Shown here one piece after another: positions 18,116 to 26,937 of a stretch of 64,000 bases of DNA; the first letter of the stretch is position 1, and each line of letters starts with the position of its first letter. The position numbers were made by a program, and so were the translations under genes. The DNA comes from Caryophanales bacterium UBA6865. Lineage in GTDB: Bacteria; Bacillota_I; Bacilli_A; RFN20; CAG-826. The stretch covers positions 1 to 64,000 of the forward strand of contig DKCV01000010.1 in NCBI GenBank assembly GCA_002449265.1, written 5' to 3'. Below the pieces are notes generated by a model, which was not told where the DNA came from, did not search any database, and saw nothing but the letters and a program-made list of their open reading frames with translations.

Positions 18116-18454
18116 ATGCTTTACGAAGAATTTAATCAATATAAATCGTCTATCAATAAGATAAACCCGCTTTGCCATTATTACGAGGATGGGAATGGAA
18201 ATTCTTTCTTCGTTGAGCCTGGCTTCTATACGGCTTTGCTCGGTTATAAAGATAAAGATCCTAAGAATTTTACGCGGATTATGGAGCGAATCGATTTTGA
18301 AATTAAGCGGAATCACAAGGTGGTTTTCGTAAGCGATTATGAAAATCCTTTCGTTTCTATTGATGATTACATTTTTTTAGAAATGACTGACATTACAGAT
18401 CCGCTTCATTGCACGTGGGTCGATGACTCTAGACCTAGTGACTATGGCGATTAA
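18116..18454 (+). CDS. Hypothetical protein, 112 aa
   Basis: Soluble acidic protein of unknown function. ATG 18116 is chosen because GTGGGAGA (18104-18111) lies just upstream; an in-frame TTG at 18083 has no ribosome site. Notable features are an aromatic-rich start, the centre MERIDFEIKRNHKVVFVSDY, and an Asp-rich C-terminus. It is divergent from the HAD gene. No family recognised. Confidence 0.6.
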   Translation: MLYEEFNQYKSSINKINPLCHYYEDGNGNSFFVEPGFYTALLGYKDKDPKNFTRIMERIDFEIKRNHKVVFVSDYENPFVSIDDYIFLEMTDITDPLHCTWVDDSRPSDYGD

Positions 18455-18486
18455 TTGCTCTTTCGCTACCCCCTTATTAAAGATAT

Positions 18487-18513
18487 AAAAAAGGCGCGTG
18501 CAGCGCCTTTTAC
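18487..18513 (-). terminator. Terminator between convergent genes
   Basis: AAAAGGCGC (18489-18497) and GCGCCTTTT (18503-18511) form a 9-bp stem with a T-rich tail in both directions; the T6 run is better on the minus strand, after the membrane-protein gene. Also usable from the plus strand. Confidence 0.75.
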
Positions 18514-18515
18514 CA

Positions 18516-19670
18516 TTATTGTTGATACGGACGAAGTGTTTTCATGCTCATCCACATAATGCGGAAGCCAAAGAGGAAGATGAAATACATTTGTATGAAT
18601 TGTGGCATGATGAACCCGAGAATCAAGGATAAGATCGCTGGGCATAAAGCACTCCAATAAGCAATCTTTTGCGTTTGCCAAAGGTTGAAGACACGGAATG
18701 GATTGTTCTTTCCTCTAGTCATAAGCCAGACAAGGAAGCCCATAATGACAGTTAATCCTGCATAAACGCCTAGCCAAATGCCGCTTGCTCTCCAGCCGTT
18801 TACGATTCTTTGGCTATCCCAAGCGTCGTTTAAGAACGTTTTCCAGGCAGTAGTGCTATTTTCGATATATGTTAATTTGTTTCCGTTTGTGACTTGTGCG
18901 CGACTAACGTCATAAGCTTTACCATGGCTATCTTGCTTTGTGAAATTTGCAAAATCGAATGTTGGTCCGTCGTAGTAGCCAGTGATTCTCGCTTGAGCAG
19001 ATTTTGCTCCAGATGGATGCTTATAAAGAGCGAATTTATCTTTTCCTAAGAACAAGGCATTTACAGAATAGGTTTCATTTCCCAAAACGTCTTTTCCGGA
19101 TAGTGTGGTGTTAATAAGCGTTTCGAAGTTTGCGCTGTCTGCGTAATAGTAAACCGTGAGGTCGCAACAAGAAACAGTCGTGTTTTCCGCCGGGCCAGTG
19201 ACGGTGGTAGAAGTGCTGTCGCCACTCGTGACCGTTTCCGTTTTCATTTTGGTAACGGTTTTGGTGTAAATATAAGAGAACGCTTTATCACTTGCTGCAT
19301 AAGCGGTGTTCCAAGCGGATTCGTCTACTTCCAACATGTGCGTTTCGCCATTTACTTTGACGGAAAGATGATTGTCTTCGAGCGATTCTTGGAAAGCGAT
19401 AAGACCATTTTCAATCGAATAAGTTGGGGAATTAAGAACAACCGATCCAGTTTGTTGCCATTGCATGACTCCAAGAGGAACGACCGCTAAAACGGTAGAA
19501 ACTAGACCAAGTGGAACCGCCCAGTACCATTTTTTGTCTTTCGCGTCGACGCAAGCTTGGTTATTGAACAAGCTTAGCAAGATGGTTTTTACGCCATTCC
19601 AGATTTTCCTTCCGATTCCAAGGGACTTACTTTTTTGTTTTACTTTTTTTGCTTTTACGTATTGTGCCAT
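18516..19670 (-). CDS. Membrane protein with large extracytoplasmic domain, unknown
   Basis: 384-aa protein. A basic cytoplasmic N-terminus (KAKKVKQKSK) is followed by one TM helix (about 48-70), a ~200-residue Ser/Thr-rich outer domain, and three or so C-terminal TM helices (about 295-315, 330-350, 355-375). The topology resembles DUF1189/MalA-like proteins, but sequence support for that family is weak. The promoter has an operator-like dyad just after the predicted start of transcription. A regulated envelope function is plausible; no specific one can be given. Confidence 0.55.
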   Translation of the reverse strand: MAQYVKAKKVKQKSKSLGIGRKIWNGVKTILLSLFNNQACVDAKDKKWYWAVPLGLVSTVLAVVPLGVMQWQQTGSVVLNSPTYSIENGLIAFQESLEDNHLSVKVNGETHMLEVDESAWNTAYAASDKAFSYIYTKTVTKMKTETVTSGDSTSTTVTGPAENTTVSCCDLTVYYYADSANFETLINTTLSGKDVLGNETYSVNALFLGKDKFALYKHPSGAKSAQARITGYYDGPTFDFANFTKQDSHGKAYDVSRAQVTNGNKLTYIENSTTAWKTFLNDAWDSQRIVNGWRASGIWLGVYAGLTVIMGFLVWLMTRGKNNPFRVFNLWQTQKIAYWSALCPAILSLILGFIMPQFIQMYFIFLFGFRIMWMSMKTLRPYQQ

Positions 19671-19685
19671 TTTTTATCTCTATCT

Positions 19686-19734
19686 CTTTGCTTAAAGCAA
19701 AGAAAACTCTACTACATAGGGGAACTTTACTCAA
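19686..19734 (-). promoter_or_regulatory. Minus-strand promoter with CTTTGCTT-A-AAGCAAAG dyad
   Basis: On the minus strand TTGAGT (plus 19729-19734) and TAGAGT (plus 19706-19711) are spaced by 17 bases. A 17-bp dyad with 8-bp arms (19686-19702) begins at the predicted transcription start and lies 16 bases before the gene, a typical roadblock-operator position. Confidence 0.45.
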
Positions 19735-19859
19735 CCGATTTTACAAACAATCCTCAAAATGCATAGAAGGTTAGTTGCTTTCTTTTAGAAAAGGGAAAAA
19801 TATCACCGAAAAAGATGATTTTAGTGGGACTAGTGCCTTATAGGAGGATTCTTTTGTTT

Positions 19860-19876
19860 TATAATGTTCCCCGATT
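19860..19876 (+). promoter_or_regulatory. -10 box directly before the cysteine desulfurase ATG
   Basis: TATAAT at 19860-19865 ends 11 bases before ATG 19877. No Shine-Dalgarno lies in those 11 bases (an AGGAGG at 19842-19847 is upstream of the -10 and too far). Predicted leader is about 5 bases or less. Confidence 0.45.
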
Positions 19877-20995
19877 ATGATTTATTTCGATTATAGTGCA
19901 AATTATCCAGTACTCGATGAAACCCTAAACGAGTTCGTGCGAGTGGAAAAAGAAGCAAGAGGCAACGCGAATTCCCTTCATGATGAAGGGAAGCAAGCGC
20001 TTCATCTTTATGAAGAAGCAAACGCGAAGATATTTTCTTTGCTTCATCTAGATCCTAAAGTCTACGAAATTATTTATACATCCAGCGCAACAGAGTCCAA
20101 CAATCTAGCCATAAAAGGCGTCTATCGCTCTTATCGCGGTTTAGGCAACAAATTATTAGCGAGTGAATTTGAGCATAGTTCTACCAATGCCGCGCTTGCT
20201 TCCTTGCTCGATAGTGGTGCGGAAGTAAATTTAATTCACTCTACGAGCAAAGGAGAAATCGATTTAGAAGATTTAAAAAATCATTTGGATTCTAAAACGA
20301 TTTTAACCTGTTTATCTTATGTTGAAGGGGAGCTTGGAACGATCCAACCTGTCGAAAAAGCTCAGCAAATCGTGCATGAAAATTCTCATTCTTTTCTACT
20401 AGTGGATGCAACCCAAGCGATCGGGAAAATCCCCACAAATCTCTCGTGTTTTGATTTAGTGTCATTTGCTCCTCATAAATTTGGCGGAATTATTGGAACA
20501 GGCGTTTTAATCAAAAAGAAATCTATCGTTCTTACACCGCTATTTCATGGAGGATCTAGCGTTTCGCTTTATCGAAGTGGAACGCCTGCGATTGGATTAA
20601 TCGCTTCGATTGCTAAGGCACTAGAAATAGCTTTAGCTCGTCAAAAAGAAAATTTTCAAAAAACGAAAGAGCTTCAATCTTTGTTCTTGTCTAGTATTCG
20701 CGACGAAAAAGGAATCCTGATTAATTCCTCTAACGAGAATCCTTTCATTATTAATTTAAGTGTTTTATCCATTCCGGGGAGTGAAATGGTTTCGCTTTTA
20801 AACAAACGAGGTTTTGCGGTATCGCAAAAATCAGCTTGTTCTATTCCTAACACCCCATCAAAAGCCATCATGAGTGTTTATCATGACCGAAAACGTGCGT
20901 TAACTAGTTTTCGGATTTCTCTATGTTCTTTAACGAAAAAAGAAGAAGTTCTTGCTTTAGTAGACGCGATTAAGGAGATTATTAATGGAAAATAA
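19877..20995 (+). CDS. Cysteine desulfurase (NifS/IscS-like)
   Basis: 372-aa PLP enzyme that removes sulfur from cysteine as an enzyme-bound persulfide. MIYFDYSANYPV is the family N-terminus; ATESNNLAIKG binds the cofactor phosphate, DATQAIGKIP holds the Asp/Gln pair, SFAPHKFGG contains the PLP Lys, and Cys in KSACSIPNTP is the persulfide site. Its stop overlaps the TtcA-like gene by 11 bases, so it probably feeds sulfur to tRNA thiolation. No in-frame start exists upstream of ATG 19877. Confidence 0.9.
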   Translation: MIYFDYSANYPVLDETLNEFVRVEKEARGNANSLHDEGKQALHLYEEANAKIFSLLHLDPKVYEIIYTSSATESNNLAIKGVYRSYRGLGNKLLASEFEHSSTNAALASLLDSGAEVNLIHSTSKGEIDLEDLKNHLDSKTILTCLSYVEGELGTIQPVEKAQQIVHENSHSFLLVDATQAIGKIPTNLSCFDLVSFAPHKFGGIIGTGVLIKKKSIVLTPLFHGGSSVSLYRSGTPAIGLIASIAKALEIALARQKENFQKTKELQSLFLSSIRDEKGILINSSNENPFIINLSVLSIPGSEMVSLLNKRGFAVSQKSACSIPNTPSKAIMSVYHDRKRALTSFRISLCSLTKKEEVLALVDAIKEIINGK

Positions 20996-21986
20996 AGACA
21001 ATAAAAAGCGCAAAGAAATGTCTTTCGCGGATAATATCGAGCGAGAACTTCAAAGAGAATATCGTATTGCGTTATGGAGCCGTTTTACGCGCGCCATAAA
21101 AGAATATCGCCTCATTGAAGAAGGCGACAAAGTATGCGTATGCATTTCGGGTGGAAAAGATTCGATGCTTATGGCGCTTTTATTCAAACGCTTATTAAAA
21201 TATGGGGACTTCCCCTTTGAAGCAAAATTCCTTGTGATGAATCCGGGTTATAACCCGATTAATCTTCAAATGATAAAGAACAATTTATCGCTTTTAGAGA
21301 TTCCTGCCGTGATCGTGAACACAGATATTTTCGATATTGCGAATTCACAAACCGAATCGCCATGTTACTTATGCGCAAAGATGAGGAGAGGCGCACTTTA
21401 CCGCATTGCAAAAGGTTATGGATGCAACAAAATTGCTTTAGGACATCACTATGACGACGTTATTGAAACCACGTTGATGAACATGTTAAACGCCGGCTCC
21501 TTTCAAACAATGTTACCTAAGCTTGTGAGTACGAACTATGAAGGCATGGAAGTTATCCGCCCAATGTATCTTATTCGCGAAGCAGATATCATCGCCTTTA
21601 AAAATGCAAACCATCTTTCCTTTATCCAATGTGCTTGCCGTTTTACCGAAAATTGTGCCGTTTGCGACAATGGAGGCGGGGGCAGCCAACGCGCAAAAAC
21701 GAAAGCGTTAATTAAAGAATTAAAGCAAAATTACAACGAATTTGTGGATAAAAATATTTTTTCTAGCGCAAGCAAAGTTCAACTCGACAAAATTCTAGGA
21801 TATGAGGAGACGGGCGAGAAACACTCGTTCTTGGATGATTATTCTAAGAAAAAAGAGCAAGAACAAAAAATCATTTCTCGTTCTAATAAAGAAAGTCAGG
21901 CTATCAAAAAGGCGGAAGAAGAGCATCGCCCTTTTGAAGTCGATGATTCTTTTGAAAAGGCATTTATCGATAAAATCAAACGATAG
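20985..21986 (+). CDS. TtcA-like tRNA thiolation enzyme
   Basis: 333-aa PP-loop ATPase. The ATP motif is CISGGKDSM; the paired cysteines PCYLC and a later CACRF...CAVC group match the Fe-S/sulfur-carrier pattern of TtcA, which makes 2-thiocytidine at tRNA position 32. GHHYDDVIETTLMNML is the typical second motif. A long charged C-terminal helix (about 265-333) is unusual. AAGGAG precedes the ATG, which lies inside the desulfurase gene. TilS and TtuA relatives share the fold, but the Cys pattern favours the TtcA group. Confidence 0.85.
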   Translation: MENKDNKKRKEMSFADNIERELQREYRIALWSRFTRAIKEYRLIEEGDKVCVCISGGKDSMLMALLFKRLLKYGDFPFEAKFLVMNPGYNPINLQMIKNNLSLLEIPAVIVNTDIFDIANSQTESPCYLCAKMRRGALYRIAKGYGCNKIALGHHYDDVIETTLMNMLNAGSFQTMLPKLVSTNYEGMEVIRPMYLIREADIIAFKNANHLSFIQCACRFTENCAVCDNGGGGSQRAKTKALIKELKQNYNEFVDKNIFSSASKVQLDKILGYEETGEKHSFLDDYSKKKEQEQKIISRSNKESQAIKKAEEEHRPFEVDDSFEKAFIDKIKR

Positions 21987-22129
21987 TCATGATTTTCGTC
22001 AATCAAAAAAATAATTTGTTCATTCGGATAAAAATGCTTTACATGACGAAAACGAAAAAACAAAATAGTCTACTGTTGGTTCGCCAGCGAATGATTTGAA
22101 CTAGTGGCTTTGGGAAGGAGGCACTTAGG

Positions 22130-24241
22130 ATGAATAATTTTGATATTGTTTCGAATTTTGGAGTGGATGTATTTGGCGATGAGGCGATGAAAAAATACCT
22201 CAAACCAAATGTGTACAAAGAACTCAAAAGCACGATTGAAAAAGGTCTTGCCTTAGATCCAGTGCTCGCCGATGATGTCGCTAGAGGCATGAAAGAATGG
22301 GCGCTAGAAAAAGGAGCGACCCACTATACCCATTGGTTTCAGCCGCTTACTGGCTTAACTGCTGAAAAGCACGACTCTTTCATCACAGTTCCTGATAAAA
22401 ACGGAAAAGTCATGATGGATTTTTCTGGAAAAGAACTCACAAAAGGGGAACCAGACGCTTCAAGTTTTCCCTCTGGTGGACTTCGTGCGACTTTTGAAGC
22501 TAGAGGATATACCGCGTGGGATTGCACTTCCCCAGCCTTTGTGATTCATGACGAATATGGTGCCGTTCTTTATATTCCGACTGCATTTTGTTCTTATACA
22601 GGCGAAGCGCTTGATGAAAAAACGCCATTATTAAGAAGCATGGAATATATCTCCGAACAAGCGGTCCGTGTTTTACGAATATTTGGAGATAATGAAACCA
22701 ACCGCGTTGTGACGGATGAAGGACCTGAACAAGAATATTTCATCGTTGACGCTTCCGCCTATGAAAAAAGAAAAGACCTCGTTTATACGGGTAGAACCTT
22801 ATTTGGTGCTTCCGCTCCAAAAGGACAAGAAATGGATGACCATTATTTTGGGCCGATTCGCCAAAAGATTGTCGCTTTCATGCAAGAGGTCAACGAAGAC
22901 CTTTGGAAATTAGGAATCCCTGCAAAAACCGAACATAATGAAGTTGCTCCAAGCCAACATGAACTTGCTAATATCTTCTCGCAAACCAATGTCGCATCTG
23001 ATCAAAACCAAATTGTCATGTTGACCTTAAAACGCGTTGCGAAAAAGCATGGTTTCATTTGCCTTCTTGGCGAAAAGCCATTTGCTGGAATCAATGGCTC
23101 TGGGAAACACAATAACTGGTCCATCAATAAAGAAGATGGCACTAACCTTTTTAAACCAGGCAAAGACCCTCTCAACAATACGCAGTTCTTGGTTTTTCTC
23201 ACCACGGTAATCAAAGGCGTCGATGAATATGGCGCATTATTAAGAGAAAGCGTTGCTAGCTATGGCAATGATTTCCGCTTGGGCGCTAACGAGGCCCCGC
23301 CTGCGATTCTTTCTATTTTCTTAGGTGACGAGCTTGAAGAAATTGTGGAAACCATCATTCATCGCAAAAAATCCAATTCCTCCCTTGACCGCAAATATCT
23401 TAAAACCGGCGCGAAGTCTCTCCCTGAATTCCAAAAAGACACAACGGATAGAAATAGAACTTCCCCATTTGCCTATACTGGGAATCGTTTTGAATTCCGC
23501 ATGGTTGGAAGCGAGCAAAATATCGCTGAACCAAACATGGTACTTAACACCATCATCGGAACGGAATTAAAAGAATTTGCCGACAAAATTGAGAATAGCA
23601 AAAACAAAGAAGAAGCGATTCAAAAATGGATTGAAGAAAACCTAACGAAGCATGAAAGAATCATTTTCAACGGCGATGGCTATTCCTCTAGTTGGGTTGA
23701 GGAAGCAGAAAGACGCGGCTTGCCGAACTTAAAAACTGCAGTGGAAGCGACAGATGTTTTAAACGATAACAAGGTGAAAAAGCTCTTCCGCGATTCTAAT
23801 GTTTTAAGCGAAGTCGAACTCCATTCTAGAGCGTTAATCAAATATCAAAATTACGCGAATCAAGCCATTATCGACGCAAAAACGATGTCTCATATGGCAC
23901 ATAAACAATTCATTCCCGCGTCTAATCATTACCTTGCTAGACTCGCTAGCGAGATTAAAGACTTAAAAGATGCCTCACTTATGGTACCAAGCTCAACCAT
24001 CTTTTTAGCGAAGAAAATCACCGTTTTATTAGAAACTGCAGGTGCTTCGCTCGATAAATTAGATGCGCTATTGGAAGAGGCTACCGAATACAAAGGAAGA
24101 GATTTAGCTGTTTTCTCTCGCGACAAATTAATCCCGGCGATGAAAGCACTCCGTGAACCAATCGACGCCCTAGAACTTCTAGTTAGCAAAGAAGATTGGC
24201 CAGTCCCTAGCTATGGAGATTTACTCTTCCACACGAATTGA
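22130..24241 (+). CDS. glnN: Glutamine synthetase type III
   Basis: 703-aa GSIII enzyme; the length matches this large class (about 700 aa), distinct from the 450-aa type I. It makes glutamine from glutamate, ammonia and ATP. N-terminal GSIII domain ends near FPSGGLRATFEARGYTAWD; the catalytic region includes DEGPEQEYF, AKTEHNEVAPSQHELA, FAGINGSGKHNNWS and RTSPFAYTGNRFEFRMVGS. GGAAGGAGG precedes the ATG. Monocistronic with a strong terminator. Type III is common in gut anaerobes. Confidence 0.96.
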   Translation: MNNFDIVSNFGVDVFGDEAMKKYLKPNVYKELKSTIEKGLALDPVLADDVARGMKEWALEKGATHYTHWFQPLTGLTAEKHDSFITVPDKNGKVMMDFSGKELTKGEPDASSFPSGGLRATFEARGYTAWDCTSPAFVIHDEYGAVLYIPTAFCSYTGEALDEKTPLLRSMEYISEQAVRVLRIFGDNETNRVVTDEGPEQEYFIVDASAYEKRKDLVYTGRTLFGASAPKGQEMDDHYFGPIRQKIVAFMQEVNEDLWKLGIPAKTEHNEVAPSQHELANIFSQTNVASDQNQIVMLTLKRVAKKHGFICLLGEKPFAGINGSGKHNNWSINKEDGTNLFKPGKDPLNNTQFLVFLTTVIKGVDEYGALLRESVASYGNDFRLGANEAPPAILSIFLGDELEEIVETIIHRKKSNSSLDRKYLKTGAKSLPEFQKDTTDRNRTSPFAYTGNRFEFRMVGSEQNIAEPNMVLNTIIGTELKEFADKIENSKNKEEAIQKWIEENLTKHERIIFNGDGYSSSWVEEAERRGLPNLKTAVEATDVLNDNKVKKLFRDSNVLSEVELHSRALIKYQNYANQAIIDAKTMSHMAHKQFIPASNHYLARLASEIKDLKDASLMVPSSTIFLAKKITVLLETAGASLDKLDALLEEATEYKGRDLAVFSRDKLIPAMKALREPIDALELLVSKEDWPVPSYGDLLFHTN

Positions 24242-24281
24242 TTAATAACAAAAATATCTAATATTTGCAGCGATTTTAAAA

Positions 24282-24312
24282 GGGCTGCCTTTTAAGCAGC
24301 CCCTAATTTTTG
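24282..24312. terminator. Bidirectional terminator between glnN and the alcohol dehydrogenase gene
   Basis: GGGCTGC (24282-24288) and GCAGCCC (24296-24302) form a 7-bp GC-rich stem. On the plus strand it is followed by CTAATTTTTG; on the minus strand by TTTTAAAATCG. It serves glnN and probably the convergent dehydrogenase gene. Confidence 0.8.
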
Positions 24313-24316
24313 AAGT

Positions 24317-25495
24317 TTAGAAATCAACTTCCGTGTTGTAATAGCAAGCCTTTAGGATCTTAGCCATAAGCTCATCGTCCACTTTTCTTGGGTTTTCTGG
24401 TGAACAAGCATCCAAGACAGCGTTATGAGCGATAGTAGGAAGTTTCTCTAAGAATTCGTCTTCTTTCACGCCGAATTCTTTTAAGCCATGAGGAATAGAA
24501 AGTTCTTCGTTCAACTTTTTGATGAGATTGATGTAAAGGGTAACCTTTTCATCAAGCGTCTTTCCGCCCAAATGGAGGAAGTCAGCGATATGCGCATATC
24601 TTTCTTTTGCCCTTTCATCTTTAGCGTTGAATTCGATAACGTGTGGGAGATACATCGCGTTAGCTTCGCCATGTGGGACGTGGCCGGTGGAGAAGGCGGC
24701 ACCTGTTTTGTGAGCCAAAGAGTGAGTGATACCGAGTAAGGCGTTAGAGAAAGCCATACCGGCAAGGCATTGAGCATAATGCATTTCTTCTCTTGCTTTT
24801 GCATCCCCATTATAGGATTTGACTAAATTAGCAACGATGAGTTCAATCGCGTGTAGGGCGAGAGGATCGGTGAAATCATTTGCGAACAAACTAACGTAGG
24901 CTTCTGTCGCGTGGGTTAAAGCGTCCATGCCCGTGAATGCGGTGACGGATTTTGGCATGGTAAGCGGGAGAGCGGGGTCAACAATCGCGATATCTGGAGT
25001 GATGTTAAAATCTGCGAGAGGATATTTGATACCTTTTTCTGGATCGGTGATAACAGAGAACGCGGTGACTTCTGTCGCAGTGCCAGAGGTGCTACCAATC
25101 GCGACGAATTTCGCTTTCTTTCTTAGGGTTGGGAAAGAGAATGGCTGGATGATGGAGTCAAAAGTTTCATTTGGATATTCATAGAACACCCACATTGCTT
25201 TTGCAGCATCAATTGGAGAACCTCCTCCTAACGCGATGATCCAATCTGGCTCGAATTCTCTCATTGCGGCAGCGCCTCTCATGACAGTTTGAATGGTTGG
25301 GTCATTTTCAACGCCTTCGAATGTTTTGACTTCTAATCCAGCTTCTTTTAGATAATTAACCGTTTTCTCTAAGAAACCAAATTTTTGCATCGCGTGTCCA
25401 CCTGTGACAACGATGGCTTTTTTGCCTTTTAGGTTCTTTAATTCCGCTAAGGCGTCTTTGCCGAAATAAACATCTCTTGGTAAAGTGAATCTCAT
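24317..25495 (-). CDS. Iron-containing alcohol dehydrogenase
   Basis: 392-aa group III alcohol dehydrogenase, resembling the ADH half of AdhE but as a free-standing protein. NAD(P)-binding GGGSPIDAAKAM, the SGTATEVTAFSVITD segment and the iron-site histidines in GITHSLAHKTG and HVPHGEANAM are visible. It likely reduces acetaldehyde or butyraldehyde, or a C3-C4 aldehyde, in fermentation. GGAGGAA precedes the start. Transcribed alone; the upstream region has overlapping A+T-rich dyads that may be operators. Confidence 0.92.
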   Translation of the reverse strand: MRFTLPRDVYFGKDALAELKNLKGKKAIVVTGGHAMQKFGFLEKTVNYLKEAGLEVKTFEGVENDPTIQTVMRGAAAMREFEPDWIIALGGGSPIDAAKAMWVFYEYPNETFDSIIQPFSFPTLRKKAKFVAIGSTSGTATEVTAFSVITDPEKGIKYPLADFNITPDIAIVDPALPLTMPKSVTAFTGMDALTHATEAYVSLFANDFTDPLALHAIELIVANLVKSYNGDAKAREEMHYAQCLAGMAFSNALLGITHSLAHKTGAAFSTGHVPHGEANAMYLPHVIEFNAKDERAKERYAHIADFLHLGGKTLDEKVTLYINLIKKLNEELSIPHGLKEFGVKEDEFLEKLPTIAHNAVLDACSPENPRKVDDELMAKILKACYYNTEVDF

Positions 25496-25539
25496 GAAAT
25501 TCCTCCAAAACTTTTATTTACCTAATGGATAGTATAAAT

Positions 25540-25605
25540 CATTATTTTTATACCGATATAAAAATACCGAAATATCGCTAAGATTATCGAATTATCGATA
25601 AAAAA
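25540..25605 (-). promoter_or_regulatory. Cluster of CGATA/TATCG dyads upstream of the dehydrogenase
   Basis: Within 66 bases there are repeated TACCGATA, TACCGAAATATCG and a perfect 10-bp palindrome TTATCGATAA (25592-25601), partly overlapping. They sit where the promoter of the minus-strand dehydrogenase gene must be. The regulator is unknown; the pattern does not match a Rex box. Confidence 0.35.
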
Positions 25606-25637
25606 TGAATTAATGTTCAAAATGTTGCTTCGGATTT

Positions 25638-26615
25638 TTAACGATTTTGGTATTGAATGTCTTCTTTTAGATTCAACGGATAATGAATGAGATGTTGGCT
25701 ATTTAGGTCTTCGCGATCCATCTCAATCGCATTGATGCGATGATTGTCGTAACTTGTGTAGTAACAAATTCTTTTGTCTACGTTATAACAAGTGGAATAG
25801 ATTGTTATTTCGTATTCGTTCCCTTTAACTTCTGCGACACCTCGCTCTTGCTCAACACTATGAATGATGTGAAAAAATTGCGAGACGCTCGATAGTTCAT
25901 CCATAGGAGAAACGCTATTGAAACGCGTAAAAGCGACTTTGACAAAACGAGAAGTGCTCGACAAGTCGCCTGGTAAGCCAATCGCACCCATACCTCGACT
26001 ATATGCTTTTAAGGGAAGCTCTTTTGCAAAATGGTTTTCGGGCTGCGATTTTGATAATCCCATGTAGCGATTTAATTCAAACATTTGGATTGGGAAAGGT
26101 GGGTTGTTGGTCAATACCCCAGTTGGGTTATCATAGACATGTAGTCCATCTTTCATTGATTCGACGACAATGCAAGCGGTTTTATCTATGATGATGTAGT
26201 GGAGTTCTGAAGGAGGGAATTTATCACTAAAGGGAGTGTCTACGATGTTGATTTTATTCAGTAATTCTTTCGCTTCTTTTACGTTTTTAGCTTGTGAAAG
26301 AATCCAAGGGATGAATTCAAATTGAGCGATATTGTCTTTCTTTTCTTTTAACGAGAAATAGTGGGCGTTTCCGACAAAATTTAGTCCTGCCATGCCTAAG
26401 CCGGCTTCGTTAATCGCATCATAATATAAAGGATAATCGTTAGCGATATGCGCTACGCCCATAATGGCTAGATGCTTTTTTAAATCGCCTTGGTGGCGAA
26501 AGGAAAAATGATAATTTCGTGGAGTGATTACGATTTTCTCTCCATAAGAGAATTCGTAATCCAAATTTCTCCCAAAATAGAAATCTTTGGTCTTTAAAGT
26601 GAGCGCAGTACACAT
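25638..26615 (-). CDS. Choloylglycine hydrolase family (bile salt hydrolase-type)
   Basis: 325-aa Ntn-hydrolase. Cys2 is exposed after Met removal and is the nucleophile; Arg16 and Asp19 in FGRNLDYE, Asn in GLNFVGNA, Asn in VLTNNPPF and Arg in TSRFVKVAF make up the usual active site. The NLDYE form is that of bile salt hydrolases; penicillin V acylases usually have MDW here. No signal peptide, as expected for a cytoplasmic BSH. It would cleave glycine or taurine from conjugated bile acids. GGGAGAA precedes the ATG. Confidence 0.85.
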   Translation of the reverse strand: MCTALTLKTKDFYFGRNLDYEFSYGEKIVITPRNYHFSFRHQGDLKKHLAIMGVAHIANDYPLYYDAINEAGLGMAGLNFVGNAHYFSLKEKKDNIAQFEFIPWILSQAKNVKEAKELLNKINIVDTPFSDKFPPSELHYIIIDKTACIVVESMKDGLHVYDNPTGVLTNNPPFPIQMFELNRYMGLSKSQPENHFAKELPLKAYSRGMGAIGLPGDLSSTSRFVKVAFTRFNSVSPMDELSSVSQFFHIIHSVEQERGVAEVKGNEYEITIYSTCYNVDKRICYYTSYDNHRINAIEMDREDLNSQHLIHYPLNLKEDIQYQNR

Positions 26616-26937
26616 TGTATTTCTCCCTTATTTAAGTTCTTTATCATCATTATCGGCGATTCTAGAGAAATAAAAAGGGTGAAGAAACATTCTTAAGACG
26701 GATTAGAGATATTGGATAAAACCTATTCATCCGTTAATTAATCGGTTTTCCAATAATGCTAAAAGACTAAAAAGTTGTTACGACTGATTGAAATCAATTT
26801 GGATACGCTTAAGAAACCCCAAAACCTTATAAAACCTTATAATTTCGGAAGGAAAGTTTATAAAACCTTATAATTTTTCTCAAAACCTTATAATAGTGTA
26901 TAATGCTTATAGCGATAACAGAAGGAGATGCTGCATT
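26616..26937 (+). other. 322-base intergenic region at the left edge of the accessory segment
   Basis: Contains the leader of the divergent hydrolase gene, a weak AAAACC/GGTTTT inverted repeat (about 26717-26753), and the phased repeat cluster and promoter described separately. No coding sequence or transposase remnant is seen. Confidence 0.6.
26821..26893 (+). repeat. Four copies of AAAACCTTATAA, helically phased
   Basis: Exact copies start at 26821, 26831, 26862 and 26882. The offsets of 10, 31 and 20 bases are close to 1, 3 and 2 helical turns, so all copies face one side of the DNA. The last copy lies directly upstream of a TATAAT at 26899-26904. This looks like a multimeric operator for the next gene, which itself has a C-terminal winged-helix-like region. 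Too short for CRISPR. Confidence 0.7.

Noticed and set aside
26821..26893. CRISPR-like repeats
   Set aside because: Units are 12 bases, two are contiguous, spacers are short and unequal, and no cas gene is present; an operator array fits better.
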